Of a DNA stretch of 64,000 bases, positions 36,269 to 45,221 are shown piece after piece (position 1 is the stretch's first letter; each line of letters begins with the position of its first letter). The notes beneath the pieces were generated by a model. The model ran no database searches and had not been told where the DNA came from. It worked only from the letters and a program-made list of their open reading frames with translations. Source of the DNA: Clostridiales bacterium Firm_14. Lineage in GTDB: Bacteria > Bacillota > Clostridia > Saccharofermentanales > Saccharofermentanaceae. The DNA lies in assembly GCA_001604135.1 (NCBI GenBank), contig LVAT01000005.1, forward strand, positions 148,394-212,393, written 5' to 3'. Both the position numbers and the translations under genes were made by a program.

Positions 36269-36825
36269 AGTTCATTGGGATAAAGAAAGTCCACGAAGGA
36301 CGTTTTATAACATCTTATAACGCTGAATACGAGACCAATCTGGGCAATAAGAAGGTCTATGAGATGGTCTCAAGAGATAAGAATATTACCGGTATTGAAG
36401 ATATCGCGCGCGAAAAGTGTGATGCGGTCGTGCTCATAATCACGAGCACAGACGGCGAGCGTCTCCTTCTCAATAAAGAGTACAGAATGGCAGTCGGAGG
36501 CTTTGCCATTAACTTCCCGGCAGGCCTCATAGATGAAGGAGAGACGCCTGATGTTGCAGCCGCAAGAGAGCTTTGGGAAGAGACAGGCTTAAAGCTCGTA
36601 TCAATAGATGAAGTCCTGCCGATGAGCTTTTCCGGCGTCGGCATTACAAACGAGAAGAGCTGCTGCGTTATCGGCAAGGCTGAGGGAGATTTCGCGCCCA
36701 GCACATCCGATGAGGAAGAGATCGAAGCTCGCTGGTATACAAAGGAAGAGGTAAGAGAGCTGCTTAAGCAGACCAACCTCGCGGCAAGGACCCAGGCGTT
36801 CTGCTATTGGTGGTCAAAGAGCTAA
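36265..36825 (+). CDS. Nudix hydrolase (ADP-ribose pyrophosphatase-like)
   Basis: A 186-residue protein with a complete Nudix box: G87, E93, then R101-E102-L103, E105-E106 and G108-L109. Pro85-Ala86 before the box and the overall length resemble ADP-ribose or NDP-sugar pyrophosphatases. It removes or recycles nucleoside diphosphate derivatives; the substrate is uncertain. It overlaps the flavin reductase stop by four bases, so the two are translationally coupled, and with the methyltransferase fusion they form a short operon of repair and housekeeping type. Confidence 0.88.
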   Translation: MKFIGIKKVHEGRFITSYNAEYETNLGNKKVYEMVSRDKNITGIEDIAREKCDAVVLIITSTDGERLLLNKEYRMAVGGFAINFPAGLIDEGETPDVAAARELWEETGLKLVSIDEVLPMSFSGVGITNEKSCCVIGKAEGDFAPSTSDEEEIEARWYTKEEVRELLKQTNLAARTQAFCYWWSKS

Positions 36826-36849
36826 ATCACATCTGACAAGTAAAAATAC

Positions 36850-36878
36850 TTGACACGCCTATAAAGCTTTGTTATTAT
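36850..36878 (+). promoter_or_regulatory. Consensus promoter of the ylxM-ffh operon
   Basis: TTGACA (36850-36855), exactly 17 bases, TATTAT (36873-36878). It is the best-matching vegetative promoter seen in the window. A GGAGG follows close to ATG 36913, giving a leader of about 27 bases. Confidence 0.85.
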
Positions 36879-36912
36879 GTGCAGGCTTGGAATATAGGAG
36901 GCGTGCCTTTAA

Positions 36913-37239
36913 ATGCGTGAAAAGTCAGTAAGAACAGACCTTTTGCTCGATTTCTACGGCAATCTCCTGACGCCCAAAATGAGGCGCACCTGCGAGAGCT
37001 ATTATAACGATGACCTGACTTTGGCAGAGATCGCCGAAGCAGAGGGAATCTCAAGGCAGGGCGTTCACGACACGGTCAAGAGGGCAGAAAAGCAGCTTGA
37101 GGAATATGAGGAGAAGTTAGGGCTTCTCGCACTTTTCGAAAAGCAGCAGGCAAAAGCAAAAAAGGCTCTGGCGCACATCAACAGCGGTGATACCGGCAAG
37201 GCTGCAAAAGAGCTTGAAGAATTGATTGAGGAAATGTAA
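36913..37239 (+). CDS. ylxM: YlxM/p13-like DNA-binding protein
   Basis: A 108-residue protein of the YlxM family, always found next to ffh in Firmicutes. Residues about 20-60 form a sigma-70-region-4-like helix-turn-helix (LTLAEIAEAEGISRQGVHDTVKRAE), and the C-terminal part is coiled coil. In streptococci YlxM binds SRP components and modulates the GTPase. GGAGG upstream and the promoter at 36850 make it the first gene of the targeting operon; it ends four bases before the ffh start. Confidence 0.9.
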   Translation: MREKSVRTDLLLDFYGNLLTPKMRRTCESYYNDDLTLAEIAEAEGISRQGVHDTVKRAEKQLEEYEEKLGLLALFEKQQAKAKKALAHINSGDTGKAAKELEELIEEM

Positions 37240-37243
37240 CAAA

Positions 37244-38782
37244 GTGTTTGAGAGCTTATCTGAAAAGCTTCAGAATATAACCGCAAAGATGCGCGGCAAG
37301 GCCCGCGTAAGCGAGAGCGACATCAAGGAGATGATGCGTGAGATCCGCATGGCTCTCCTTGAAGCAGACGTAAACTACGGCGTTGTTAAAGAATTCGTAG
37401 CCGACATGACCGAGAAGTGCAAGGGCGCTGATGTTCAGGAGTCCTTTACGCCCGGTCAGCAGATCGTAAAGATCGTAAGAGATTCACTTACTGAGCTCTT
37501 AGGCGGAGAAGAGGGCGAAGAGAAGCTTAAGGTTTCCGATACGGGATTTAACATCATTATCCTTTACGGTCTCCAGGGTGCAGGTAAGACAACGACTGCA
37601 GCTAAGCTCGCAAAGCTCTTAAAAGAAAACGGCAAGAAGCCCATGGTCGTATCCGTAGACGTTCACAGACCCGCTGCTGCCCAGCAGCTCAAGGTCTTAA
37701 GTGACGCCGTAGGAGTTGACTGCTATATCGATCCTGATGAAAAGGATGCCGTTAAGATCGCAAAAGATGGTGAAGGCAAAGCAAGATACATGCTCTGCAA
37801 TTACCTGATCATAGATACTGCAGGACGTACGGTAGCTGACGAAGAGCTCATGGAAGAGCTTAGAGACATTGCTGCAGCCGTTAACCCTACCGAGAAGCTC
37901 CTCGTCGTAGACGCAATGATCGGTCAGGAAGCCGTAAACGTTGCTCAGCTCTTTGAGCAGAACATCGGCATGGACGGCTTCATCATGACAAAGCTCGACG
38001 GTGACGCCAGAGGCGGTGCCGCATTATCCATCCGTAAGCTTACGAGCAAGCCTATCAAGTACATCTGTACAGGCGAGAAGGTAGACGCTATCGAGAAGTT
38101 CTATCCTCAGCGTATGGCTGACAGGATCCTCGGCATGGGTGACGTTGTAAGCCTCATCGAGAAGGCTCAGGCAAACATCGACGAGGAAGAAGCCCGTAAG
38201 GCAATGGAACGCATGATGGGCAACAACTTCAATCTCGACGACCTGTATTCGCAGTTCGAACAGATGAAGAAGATGGGCTCACTTAAGGATCTTGTCGGCA
38301 TGATGCCCGGCACGGCAGGCAAGATAAGCGATGAGGAACTTGATGACAAGATCGTCGACAGACAGATGGCCATCATCTCTTCAATGACCAAGAAGGAGAG
38401 AAGAGCACCTTCGATCCTCAATGCGAGCAGAAGAAAGAGAATTGCAGCAGGCGCAGGCGTTCAGGTATCTGATGTAAACAAGCTCATCACACAGTATGAG
38501 CAGACCGCAAAGCTCATGAAGCAGTTCAGTAACGGCAAGGGCGGCTTCAAGATGCCTAAGGGCTTAGCGAAGCAGGCAGCAAAGATGGGCCTTAAGGGCG
38601 GCAGCATGGGTAACATGGGCGGCATGGGAGGCCTCGGAAATATGGGCGGTATGTCAGGCTTAGGTTCAGGTATGCCGCAGGGCCTTGGAAGCTTCAGGGC
38701 GCCGAGGGAAGATTCTGATGATTCGCCTTTCGTTCCTACAGGCAGACGCGACCGCAAGAAGAAGCGCAAGGGCAGAAGATAA
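37244..38782 (+). CDS. ffh: Signal recognition particle protein Ffh
   Basis: A 512-residue SRP54 homologue. NG GTPase domain: GLQGAGKTTTAAKLAKLL (G1), DVHRPAAAQQL, IDTAGR (G3) and TKLDGDARGG (G4/5). The M domain (about 325-440) is Met-rich, followed by a Gly/Met-rich C-terminus. It binds 4.5S RNA and signal sequences and docks with FtsY. The GTG start at 37244 yields the family beginning MFESLSEKLQ; GAGGAAA lies about 12 bases upstream. The frame is open further upstream but without similarity. Confidence 0.95.
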   Translation: MFESLSEKLQNITAKMRGKARVSESDIKEMMREIRMALLEADVNYGVVKEFVADMTEKCKGADVQESFTPGQQIVKIVRDSLTELLGGEEGEEKLKVSDTGFNIIILYGLQGAGKTTTAAKLAKLLKENGKKPMVVSVDVHRPAAAQQLKVLSDAVGVDCYIDPDEKDAVKIAKDGEGKARYMLCNYLIIDTAGRTVADEELMEELRDIAAAVNPTEKLLVVDAMIGQEAVNVAQLFEQNIGMDGFIMTKLDGDARGGAALSIRKLTSKPIKYICTGEKVDAIEKFYPQRMADRILGMGDVVSLIEKAQANIDEEEARKAMERMMGNNFNLDDLYSQFEQMKKMGSLKDLVGMMPGTAGKISDEELDDKIVDRQMAIISSMTKKERRAPSILNASRRKRIAAGAGVQVSDVNKLITQYEQTAKLMKQFSNGKGGFKMPKGLAKQAAKMGLKGGSMGNMGGMGGLGNMGGMSGLGSGMPQGLGSFRAPREDSDDSPFVPTGRRDRKKKRKGRR

Positions 38783-38851
38783 AGTAGATCCCGTCATTAA
38801 CTTGGCGTAGATTATAAATAACAAAAACATTTTTTTTTGGAGGAAAACAAA

Positions 38852-39094
38852 ATGGCAGTTAAGATTCGTTTAAGAAGAATGGGTAAGAAGAAGGCACCTT
38901 TCTATCGTGTAGTTGTTGCTGATTCCAGATACCCCAGAGACGGACGTTTCATCGAGGAGATCGGTTTCTATGATCCCATGAAGGAAACAGACAGCGTTAA
39001 GATCGATGCAGAGGCAGCAAAGAAGTGGATCTCCAACGGGGCTCAGCCCACAGATACAGTAAAGTCTCTTCTTAAGAAGCAGGGCATCATCTGA
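38852..39094 (+). CDS. rpsP: Ribosomal protein bS16
   Basis: An 80-residue S16: [20 protein letters not shown] at the start and [19 protein letters not shown] in the middle are diagnostic. GGAGG lies 8 bases before ATG 38852. A run of nine or so T residues just before the Shine-Dalgarno is notable but has no stem upstream. It follows ffh by 69 bases. Confidence 0.97.
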   Translation: MAVKIRLRRMGKKKAPFYRVVVADSRYPRDGRFIEEIGFYDPMKETDSVKIDAEAAKKWISNGAQPTDTVKSLLKKQGII

Positions 39095-39139
39095 TAATCT
39101 TTCAGTTGATACTTAAAATAATAGGAAGGAGAGCTTTAT

Positions 39140-39370
39140 ATGGACGATTTATTGGTTTATATCGCCAGGGAACTTGTCAGCAATCCCGATGAGGTAAACG
39201 TAAAGAAGACAGAGCGCGGAAACACTGTTGTTTTCGAGCTGTCCGTTGCTCCCGAAGATACAGGAAAGATTATCGGCAAGAACGGTAAGAGAGCTCAGGC
39301 TATCCGTTCCATCATGAAGGCTAAGTACCTCAAAGAAGGTAAGCGTGTAATAGTCGATATAGTAGGCTGA
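39140..39370 (+). CDS. khpA: KH-domain RNA-binding protein KhpA
   Basis: A 76-residue single-KH protein. The KH GxxG loop is G46-K-N-G49 in GKIIGKNGKRAQAI. KhpA forms a complex with KhpB (EloR) in streptococci and is linked to cell elongation and RNA binding; it is usually found between rpsP and rimM, as here. GGAAGGAG lies about 10 bases upstream of the ATG. Confidence 0.93.
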   Translation: MDDLLVYIARELVSNPDEVNVKKTERGNTVVFELSVAPEDTGKIIGKNGKRAQAIRSIMKAKYLKEGKRVIVDIVG

Positions 39371-39375
39371 TTCTT

Positions 39376-39903
39376 TTGGATAAACTCATCATTATTGGAA
39401 AGATAACCGGCGCGCACGGCGTCCGTGGGGAACTTAAGGTTTTCCCCTTAACGGACGACCCGCGCCGTTTCCTTAAACTAAAGGAATGTTTCACCTGCGG
39501 GCAGAATTTCGAGAAGCCCGAAGCTTCAACATGCACGTCCGCAAGACTCGACAGAGGAAACGTCCTGTTAAAACTCGATGGTGTCCTTGACCGCGATAAG
39601 GCTGAACTCTTAAGAGGCAGATTCATTGCCGTTGAGAGGGAAAACGCCGTAAAGCTCAAGAAGGATAACTATTTCATCACTGACCTCAAGGGTCTTAAAG
39701 TCACAGATGACGAGAGGGGCGATCTGGGAACCGTCATAGACTGTTTTGCAACAGGTCCCCAGTTCACGCTTGAGATCAAGCGCGAAAACAAGAAGAAGAA
39801 CTTAATGCTCCCGTTCGTCAAAGTCTATTGTTATGAAGTCGATATAGAGGCAGGCTTTATCAAGTGCAGATTGCCTGAAGGCCTCTATGAGTTATACGAC
39901 TGA
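39376..39903 (+). CDS. rimM: Ribosome maturation factor RimM
   Basis: A 175-residue protein with the RimM N-domain (IGKITGAHGVRGELKVFPLTDD) and a PRC-barrel C-domain (about 95-172). It binds the 30S head and helps S19 assembly. The TTG start at 39376 is five bases after the khpA stop; no better start codon exists before the conserved region, and the ribosome site is weak, so translation may be coupled to khpA. It ends directly before the inserted minus-strand lipoprotein gene. Confidence 0.93.
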   Translation: MDKLIIIGKITGAHGVRGELKVFPLTDDPRRFLKLKECFTCGQNFEKPEASTCTSARLDRGNVLLKLDGVLDRDKAELLRGRFIAVERENAVKLKKDNYFITDLKGLKVTDDERGDLGTVIDCFATGPQFTLEIKRENKKKNLMLPFVKVYCYEVDIEAGFIKCRLPEGLYELYD

Positions 39904-39906
39904 TAA

Positions 39907-40758
39907 TTAATTTATTTTTCCCTTTAGATATTCGTGCATAGCCTGGTAGCTCATGGCTTTTGAATCCAGTGAGGATACCTTTGTCTTTAAACTGTCTCCG
40001 CATACGAAGGCATACTGGTACAGACAGTCTATGGAGCTTATTATCTCCTCTGCTTTGGCATTGAAGTCCTGCTCGGATACTCCGTTGTCATTTACCTTGT
40101 AATTCTTGTAAGAGTTGGAAGCGTCGTCTGTATATGACACGAAATAAACTGCCGATTCAACAGGCACAAGTTCCTTGCCGTCGAAAGAATATACGGTATA
40201 GGTCATGTATTCATCCTTGTTTCTCGGGCAGTCGATAATGACAAGCTTGCCGTCAGCTGTTGTTCCGACGACAACGCCGCGTGCGGCTTCCGCCTGCATG
40301 TTCAGGGAATCAACGGTAAGTATGACCTTTGAATCCTTTTCTGACTCATTGTATGAATATACTTCAAGTACTGCGCTGAGGTTATTCTGTCCTTCCATGA
40401 CGATAAGTTCTTCTATTCCGTCACCTGTAAGGTCAGCAAGTGCGCAGGGTGTGTTTTCCGTCGGGAAGAGCCAGTTGGAATCTTCATGACCGATGACCAT
40501 CCAGTCGTACTTTTCTGCCTTCAATTCAACGTTTTCGAGGCATGCAAGAAGGGAACTGTAAGCATAGACTTTCCCATTTCCGGAATCATCACCGGATACG
40601 GATGTAACTGCGCTGCCGCCTGTCGGCTGAGTGGCTGTTGTCGTGGCAGGATCAAGTCTGTAAACAGGCTGTGTGCAAGCCGTGAGTGATATAAGCATTG
40701 CAGATGACATGAGCAGAGCTGCAGCCTTACTGTTAAATCCATATGCAGTCTTTTTCAT
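39907..40758 (-). CDS. Putative lipoprotein of unknown function
   Basis: A 283-residue protein with signal peptide and lipobox LTAC (Cys28). A Thr/Ser/Gly linker (29-60) is followed by a soluble domain that resembles the VCBS/FG-GAP-like lipoprotein type: CALADLTGDGIEELIVMEG is a calcium-binding-like loop (D-x-T-x-D-G). Function unknown. The start at 40758 is preceded by an AAAGGA; the longer frame upstream lacks a signal sequence. It is encoded against the flow of the ffh-trmD cluster and lies 4 bases from the rimM stop, suggesting insertion into the cluster. Confidence 0.78.
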   Translation of the reverse strand: MKKTAYGFNSKAAALLMSSAMLISLTACTQPVYRLDPATTTATQPTGGSAVTSVSGDDSGNGKVYAYSSLLACLENVELKAEKYDWMVIGHEDSNWLFPTENTPCALADLTGDGIEELIVMEGQNNLSAVLEVYSYNESEKDSKVILTVDSLNMQAEAARGVVVGTTADGKLVIIDCPRNKDEYMTYTVYSFDGKELVPVESAVYFVSYTDDASNSYKNYKVNDNGVSEQDFNAKAEEIISSIDCLYQYAFVCGDSLKTKVSSLDSKAMSYQAMHEYLKGKIN

Positions 40759-40971
40759 AGTTTTGTTCCTTTCGTCCCCATAACAAAGGTCTTCACAATA
40801 AATTGTAATTTCAAATAATAAATATTCTGCATCGGTTTTCAGGCAAATAGGGGGCAAACCTGTTACAGCAGTTTTACTTGGGGCTTTTTTCAAATCGAAA
40901 ACCTAGTTTAATTATGATATTATTCTTTTTGGTATAACCGCAATATGCGGGGAATAGGGAGGTTTTACAAT

Positions 40972-42096
40972 ATGGGCAGAGGCGGCGGAGGCGGTGGTTC
41001 CCACCACAGCTCACATCATTCGAGCAGTCATACACATCATGCGAGCAGCTCGCATTCTCATTCCTACAGTTCATCATCTTCATCATCACATCATTCCGGA
41101 CGCACGCATTATTCGAGCGGCTCCGGCGGCGGTGGTGGCAACGGATGTTTTACGACGTTCGTCACGCTTATTATCATTGCTGTAATCGGAGGCTTTGCTT
41201 ATTACGGTGTTGATGGTGAATTACCCCAGCCTGTTCAATATTTCCTTGTTGAACGTTCTACGGTTGAAAGAGAGCCGCTGCCTTCTTCGAAGTGCACACC
41301 TGTGGATTTCTGGTATCAGGATGACTGGGGCGATTGGATCGACGAGGCAGGCGAAGAAGAAGCTCTTATCGACGGAATGAAGGCTTTCTACGAGACAACA
41401 GGCGTTCAGCCTTATCTTTGGATAACAGGTGAAGAAGGCGGTCAGTATAAGTCTGAGCAGAGCCTTGAAGATCTCGCTGAATCAAAGTACAAGGAACTGT
41501 TCGGCATCGATGAAGGTCACGTGATCATCATCTTCCGCGAGTATCCGAATAACTCATCTGAGTATATCTGCACTGTAACTCCCGGCTACGATGCCGAGAC
41601 ACAGGTGTTAGATGAGCAGGCAAGAGAGATCCTCCTGGACTTCATCGATTACTACTATACTGACACCGAACTTAACGAAGGTTATTTCTTTAAGTATTCT
41701 TTCAAGAATGCCGGCGAGAGGATGATGCAAAAGCAGCTCTCATTCCGTCAGATGGGCATTATCGCTGCAGTAGCGGTCATCCTGGTAATCGGTCTTGTTA
41801 TAGTCGCAAATATCGTAAAGAAGCGTAAGATCGCCGTTGCAAAGCAGAAGACTCTGCAGGCTCAGGAAGCTGCAAAGCAGGCCAAGGCAGTGGCAGACCA
41901 GAAGAAGACTGACTTCAGGCGCCAGCAGTACGAGGATGAACTTGAGACCCAGTATGTCGCGGTCAATTGTCCTAACTGCGGTGCATCCAACATAAAGATC
42001 CGTAAGACTACTGTCGGCTATTGTGATTACTGCGGCACAGCGATCAAGGTCGATAAGAACGGCTATGTAACTATTTCGAGCGGGGACCAGTCCTGA
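40972..42096 (+). CDS. TPM-domain-like membrane protein with His/Ser/Gly-rich N-terminus and zinc ribbon
   Basis: A 374-residue protein. Residues 1-58 are a Gly, His and Ser low-complexity region with over a dozen His. A first transmembrane helix (about 60-80) leads to an extracytoplasmic domain (about 95-250) resembling TPM phosphatase domains in size and arrangement. A second helix (about 263-283) is followed by a charged coiled-coil stretch and a C-terminal zinc ribbon, CPNCG ... YCDYCG. GGGAGG lies 9 bases before ATG 40972; an ATG at 40945 is less likely. TPM proteins are linked to photosystem repair or Psd-type phosphatases; here the role is unknown. It ends 2 bases before trmD. Confidence 0.75.
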   Translation: MGRGGGGGGSHHSSHHSSSHTHHASSSHSHSYSSSSSSSHHSGRTHYSSGSGGGGGNGCFTTFVTLIIIAVIGGFAYYGVDGELPQPVQYFLVERSTVEREPLPSSKCTPVDFWYQDDWGDWIDEAGEEEALIDGMKAFYETTGVQPYLWITGEEGGQYKSEQSLEDLAESKYKELFGIDEGHVIIIFREYPNNSSEYICTVTPGYDAETQVLDEQAREILLDFIDYYYTDTELNEGYFFKYSFKNAGERMMQKQLSFRQMGIIAAVAVILVIGLVIVANIVKKRKIAVAKQKTLQAQEAAKQAKAVADQKKTDFRRQQYEDELETQYVAVNCPNCGASNIKIRKTTVGYCDYCGTAIKVDKNGYVTISSGDQS

Positions 42097-42098
42097 AC

Positions 42099-42839
42099 AT
42101 GAACTTCTATGTGGCGACATTGTTCCCGGAGCAGGTATCGACCTACCTTAATACGAGCATAACGGGCAGGGGCATCGCCAAGGGCGCGATCTCATTGGAG
42201 TGCATCCAGATGAGAGATTATGCGCCTAATACCTACGGCCGCGTCGATGACACTATCTACGGCGGCGGTACAGGCATGATGATCCGTCCGGAGCCTGTTT
42301 TCGGTGCTTTCGAAAAGGCTGTCGAGCTCTGCGGAGGGAAGAAACCCCATACGGTATATATGTCGCCCAAAGGTCAGGTCTTCAACCAGGCAAAGGCTCA
42401 CGAACTCGCTTCATATGAGAATCTTCTTATCGTATGCGGACACTACGAAGGCATCGACGCGCGCGTTATAGATGAGATCTGCGATGAGGAGATATCTATC
42501 GGAGATTACGTGTTGACGGGCGGAGAGACGGCTGCAATCGTCGTTATCGATGCGGTCGCAAGGCTCGTTCCGGGCGTTCTTCCCAACGAAGAGGCCTATA
42601 CAAACGAGTCCCATACTGACGGAATGCTCGAAGCTCCCCAGTATACGAAGCCTCCGGTATGGCACGGCAAGGAAGTTCCGGAAGTCCTTAAAAACGGCAA
42701 TGACGCTGCGATCGCGGACTATAACCGTATCGCCGCACTGGTCGATACATGGCACAACAGGCCCGATATGCTTGACAAATTGGACATTTCCGAAAGTGAT
42801 TGGGCAAAAATGCTTGCCTTTGAAAGAGGCATGTGCTAA
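42099..42839 (+). CDS. trmD: tRNA (guanine-N1)-methyltransferase
   Basis: A 246-residue TrmD that methylates G37 of tRNAs, using S-adenosylmethionine. The trefoil-knot motifs are clear: [27 protein letters not shown] and [20 protein letters not shown]. The start lies 2 bases after the stop of the TPM-like gene with a GGGGA upstream, so it probably depends on transcription of that gene. It precedes rplS as in most bacteria. Confidence 0.96.
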   Translation: MNFYVATLFPEQVSTYLNTSITGRGIAKGAISLECIQMRDYAPNTYGRVDDTIYGGGTGMMIRPEPVFGAFEKAVELCGGKKPHTVYMSPKGQVFNQAKAHELASYENLLIVCGHYEGIDARVIDEICDEEISIGDYVLTGGETAAIVVIDAVARLVPGVLPNEEAYTNESHTDGMLEAPQYTKPPVWHGKEVPEVLKNGNDAAIADYNRIAALVDTWHNRPDMLDKLDISESDWAKMLAFERGMC

Positions 42840-42907
42840 AATTCTCCAGTTATCAGGGTGGTCCTCTGCCACTATCCAGGCAAGAACATCTGCAGGAAAG
42901 TGAGGAA

Positions 42908-43258
42908 ATGAACAATATGGATTTAGTAAAAGTCATCGAGAGCGAGAATATTCGCAACCAGTATCCTGAAGTAGAAGTCGGAGACTTCGTTAAGGCTCAC
43001 CTTCTTATCAAGGAAGGCGCTAAGGAGCGTATTCAGGTATTCGAAGGCTATGTCATCGCAAGAAAAGGCCAGGGCCTTTCAGAGACAATAACAATCCGCC
43101 GTGTATCTTACGGTATCGGCGTAGAGAGAATTCTCCCTGTAAACTCACCCAAGATCGATCACATCGACGTTATTCGTAAGGGTAAGATCAGAAGAGCAAA
43201 GCTTTATTATCTCCGCGATCGTCAGGGCAAGGCTGCAAAGATCACACAGAAGATCTGA
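42908..43258 (+). CDS. rplS: Ribosomal protein bL19
   Basis: A 116-residue L19: [20 protein letters not shown] and [18 protein letters not shown] are diagnostic, as is the basic C-terminus [11 protein letters not shown]. Start ATG 42908 has AGGAAAG 7 bases upstream; ATG 42917 (three codons on) is an alternative with TGAGG upstream. It is the last gene before a terminator of the GGCTGTCTC type. Confidence 0.96.
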   Translation: MNNMDLVKVIESENIRNQYPEVEVGDFVKAHLLIKEGAKERIQVFEGYVIARKGQGLSETITIRRVSYGIGVERILPVNSPKIDHIDVIRKGKIRRAKLYYLRDRQGKAAKITQKI

Positions 43259-43284
43259 TAGCAGGCTTCAAATCGAATTATCAC

Positions 43285-43319
43285 GGGCTGTCTCAAGTGA
43301 GGCAGCCTGTTTTGTTTGT
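43285..43319 (+). terminator. Terminator after rplS
   Basis: A 9-bp stem GGCTGTCTC / GAGGCAGCC (one G-U pair) with a 4-base loop, then a T-rich tail interrupted by G. The stem sequence is nearly identical to that of the terminator after the purine genes. Confidence 0.85.
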
Positions 43320-43416
43320 TTACGGGGCTCTTATCGGCAGACGATAGAAGTTCAGAAGAACCTGCATTTCACATATTGTGTTAAAATCTGTTGGTAAGAA
43401 AAACATTGGAGTCATT

Positions 43417-44316
43417 ATGGCTGAGAAAAAGAACGACATTAACTGGTTTCCGGGGCACATGAGAAAGGCCTTAAACGAGACAGGCGAGAGGTTAAAGCTC
43501 GTCGATCTTGTTTATGAGACTTGTGACGCTAGAATCCCTTTCTCGAGCAGAAATCCGGAATTGGATAAGATAATCGGAACAAAGCCGAGGATCGTTATCC
43601 TCAACAAGGCTGACCTCGCAGATCCTTCAAAAACATCCCGCTGGATCGACAGCTTCGAATCTGAGAACACCAGAGCCTGCGCGCTTGAGAGCACGCATAA
43701 GAAAGGCTTTGACAAGCTTAACAGCATCACCATGGAAATGATGAAGGATAAGCTCGAGAAGGCCGCTGAGAAGGGAAGGATCGGGCGTCCCGTAAGAGTC
43801 ATGGTAGTAGGCGCGCCCAATACCGGCAAGTCCACTATCATCAACGCCCTCGCTGGCAGAAAGGCAGCCGTAACAGGCGATAAGCCTGGCGTCACAAAAG
43901 ATTTCAAGTGGATCATGACAGGCGGCAGATTAGAGCTTATGGACATGGCAGGCGTTTTGTGGCCCAGGATCGCGAATGCGAAGAGCGGAATATGCCTTAC
44001 TGCATTAGGTTCCGTGAAGGAAGAGATAACCGATGTCGTTAAAGTCGCTTATGAGACTATGAAGATCATGATAGACACCTATCCCGGTCTCTTAAGTGAA
44101 CGTTACGGCGTGGATGTTGATATAAAAGAGCCTGAAGACGACGGATATTTCCAGGATCCTTATTATGACCTCTTCCTTGAGATGGCAAAGAAGAGAGGCT
44201 GCATCATGAGCGGCGGAAGGATCGACGAAGAACGCTTCGCAAGGCTCTTCTTAAACGATTTAAGAGAAGGCAGAACGGGAAGGATCACTTTAGAGCTTCC
44301 TGAAGATTTTAAGTAA
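43417..44316 (+). CDS. rbgA: Ribosome biogenesis GTPase RbgA (YlqF)
   Basis: A 299-residue circularly permuted GTPase needed for late 50S assembly. Order of motifs: NKADL (G4) first, then GAPNTGKST (G1), TGDKPGVT (G2) and DMAG (G3). The start motif INWFPGHMRKAL is highly typical. ATG 43417 has GGAG 6 bases upstream. A TAAAAT -10-like box lies near 43382, but no good -35 was found. Confidence 0.93.
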   Translation: MAEKKNDINWFPGHMRKALNETGERLKLVDLVYETCDARIPFSSRNPELDKIIGTKPRIVILNKADLADPSKTSRWIDSFESENTRACALESTHKKGFDKLNSITMEMMKDKLEKAAEKGRIGRPVRVMVVGAPNTGKSTIINALAGRKAAVTGDKPGVTKDFKWIMTGGRLELMDMAGVLWPRIANAKSGICLTALGSVKEEITDVVKVAYETMKIMIDTYPGLLSERYGVDVDIKEPEDDGYFQDPYYDLFLEMAKKRGCIMSGGRIDEERFARLFLNDLREGRTGRITLELPEDFK

Positions 44317-44329
44317 CAGAGGATCAATT

Positions 44330-44974
44330 ATGCCCAAGCTCACAGAAGAACAGCTTATCGCAAAATACGATGCGATGTATGAATATGAGAATGACTGCTT
44401 TTCCAAAGGCTACAAGATGATCGGCGGAATCGATGAAGCAGGCAGAGGCCCTCTCGCAGGACCTGTGGTTGCAGCATGCTGCATCCTCGATCCTAATGAG
44501 AAGATCTTAGGGCTGGATGATTCGAAAAAGCTTTCCGAGAAGAAGAGAGAAGAGCTTTTCGTAACCATAAAGGAAAAAGCATTAGCTTATGCCATCTGCA
44601 GCTCCACGCCTGAAGAGATCGATGAGATCAATATCCTGGAAGCAACGAAGAAAGCAATGAGAAACTGCGTTAAGGAGTTAGCTGCCAAGGGCATGTCTCC
44701 GGACATTCTCCTCATCGATGCGGTTAATCTTTCCGGCACGGGATTGGATGTAATACCGATCATTAAGGGTGATGCTAAATCTGATTCCATCGCAGCGGCG
44801 TCAATACTTGCGAAGGTTACGAGAGACCACATCATGATGGAATATGATGAGCAGTATCCGGGCTACGGATTCGCTAAACATAAGGGCTACGGGACCAAGG
44901 ATCACTACACCGCGATACGTGAAAAAGGCATGACTCCGATACACAGAAGATCATTCCTGAAAGTCATTCATTAA
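44330..44974 (+). CDS. rnhB: Ribonuclease HII
   Basis: A 214-residue RNase HII that removes RNA from RNA-DNA hybrids and ribonucleotides misincorporated in DNA. GIDEAGRGPLAGPVVAA holds the conserved D35-E36-A37-G38-R39-G40; ILLIDAVNL and the YPGYGFAKHKGYGTKDH region complete the active site. AGAGGA lies upstream of ATG 44330. It closes the ffh-rnhB cluster. Confidence 0.95.
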   Translation: MPKLTEEQLIAKYDAMYEYENDCFSKGYKMIGGIDEAGRGPLAGPVVAACCILDPNEKILGLDDSKKLSEKKREELFVTIKEKALAYAICSSTPEEIDEINILEATKKAMRNCVKELAAKGMSPDILLIDAVNLSGTGLDVIPIIKGDAKSDSIAAASILAKVTRDHIMMEYDEQYPGYGFAKHKGYGTKDHYTAIREKGMTPIHRRSFLKVIH

Positions 44975-45004
44975 TCAAGGTGTTGTGAGATTTTATCAAA
45001 ACTA

Positions 45005-45033
45005 TTGACTTTGTGGCAAAGTTTAAGTATTAT
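45005..45033 (+). promoter_or_regulatory. Promoter of the infC-rpmI-rplT operon
   Basis: TTGACT (45005-45010), a 17-base spacer and TATTAT (45028-45033). The RNA would begin about 45040 and carry a leader of about 180 bases. Confidence 0.83.
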
Positions 45034-45039
45034 ATCGCT

Positions 45040-45184
45040 CGTGAAAGAAGAACATCCGATTCTCACCTCAAGCGGCGATAGCTAGTAAAGAGGTCAATAA
45101 CTAGATAATTAACCTATTTTTAGAGGGGTTGCCATTAAGGCAGGGTAGTTATGAGAGAACGGATTTTATCCGTTCTTTTTTTAT
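45040..45184 (+). ncRNA. L20-type leader of infC
   Basis: The long leader has the layout of the Firmicutes L20 leader (Rfam RF00558-like): a GATTCTCACCTCAAGCGG block near 45058-45075, alternating A-rich stretches, AGGGGTTGCC, and an intrinsic terminator just before infC. In B. subtilis ribosomal protein L20 binds such a leader and promotes termination. Assigned from position and layout; a covariance search was not possible. Confidence 0.68.
45156..45183 (+). terminator. Attenuator hairpin in the infC leader
   Basis: A perfect 9-bp stem AGAACGGAT / ATCCGTTCT with a TTT loop and a seven- to eight-base T-run. It lies 39 bases before the infC start codon and is the likely L20-dependent terminator. 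Confidence 0.85.
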
Positions 45185-45221
45185 GTAGTTAAAGTAAGTC
45201 TTAAACAAGGAGGTGGCTACC

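Noticed and set aside
38829..38840. Run of T residues before rpsP as a terminator
   Set aside because: No stem precedes it; it is probably part of an A/T-rich spacer before the ribosome site.
45213..45215. GTG as the infC start codon
   Set aside because: It lies within the AAGGAGG that must pair with 16S rRNA.
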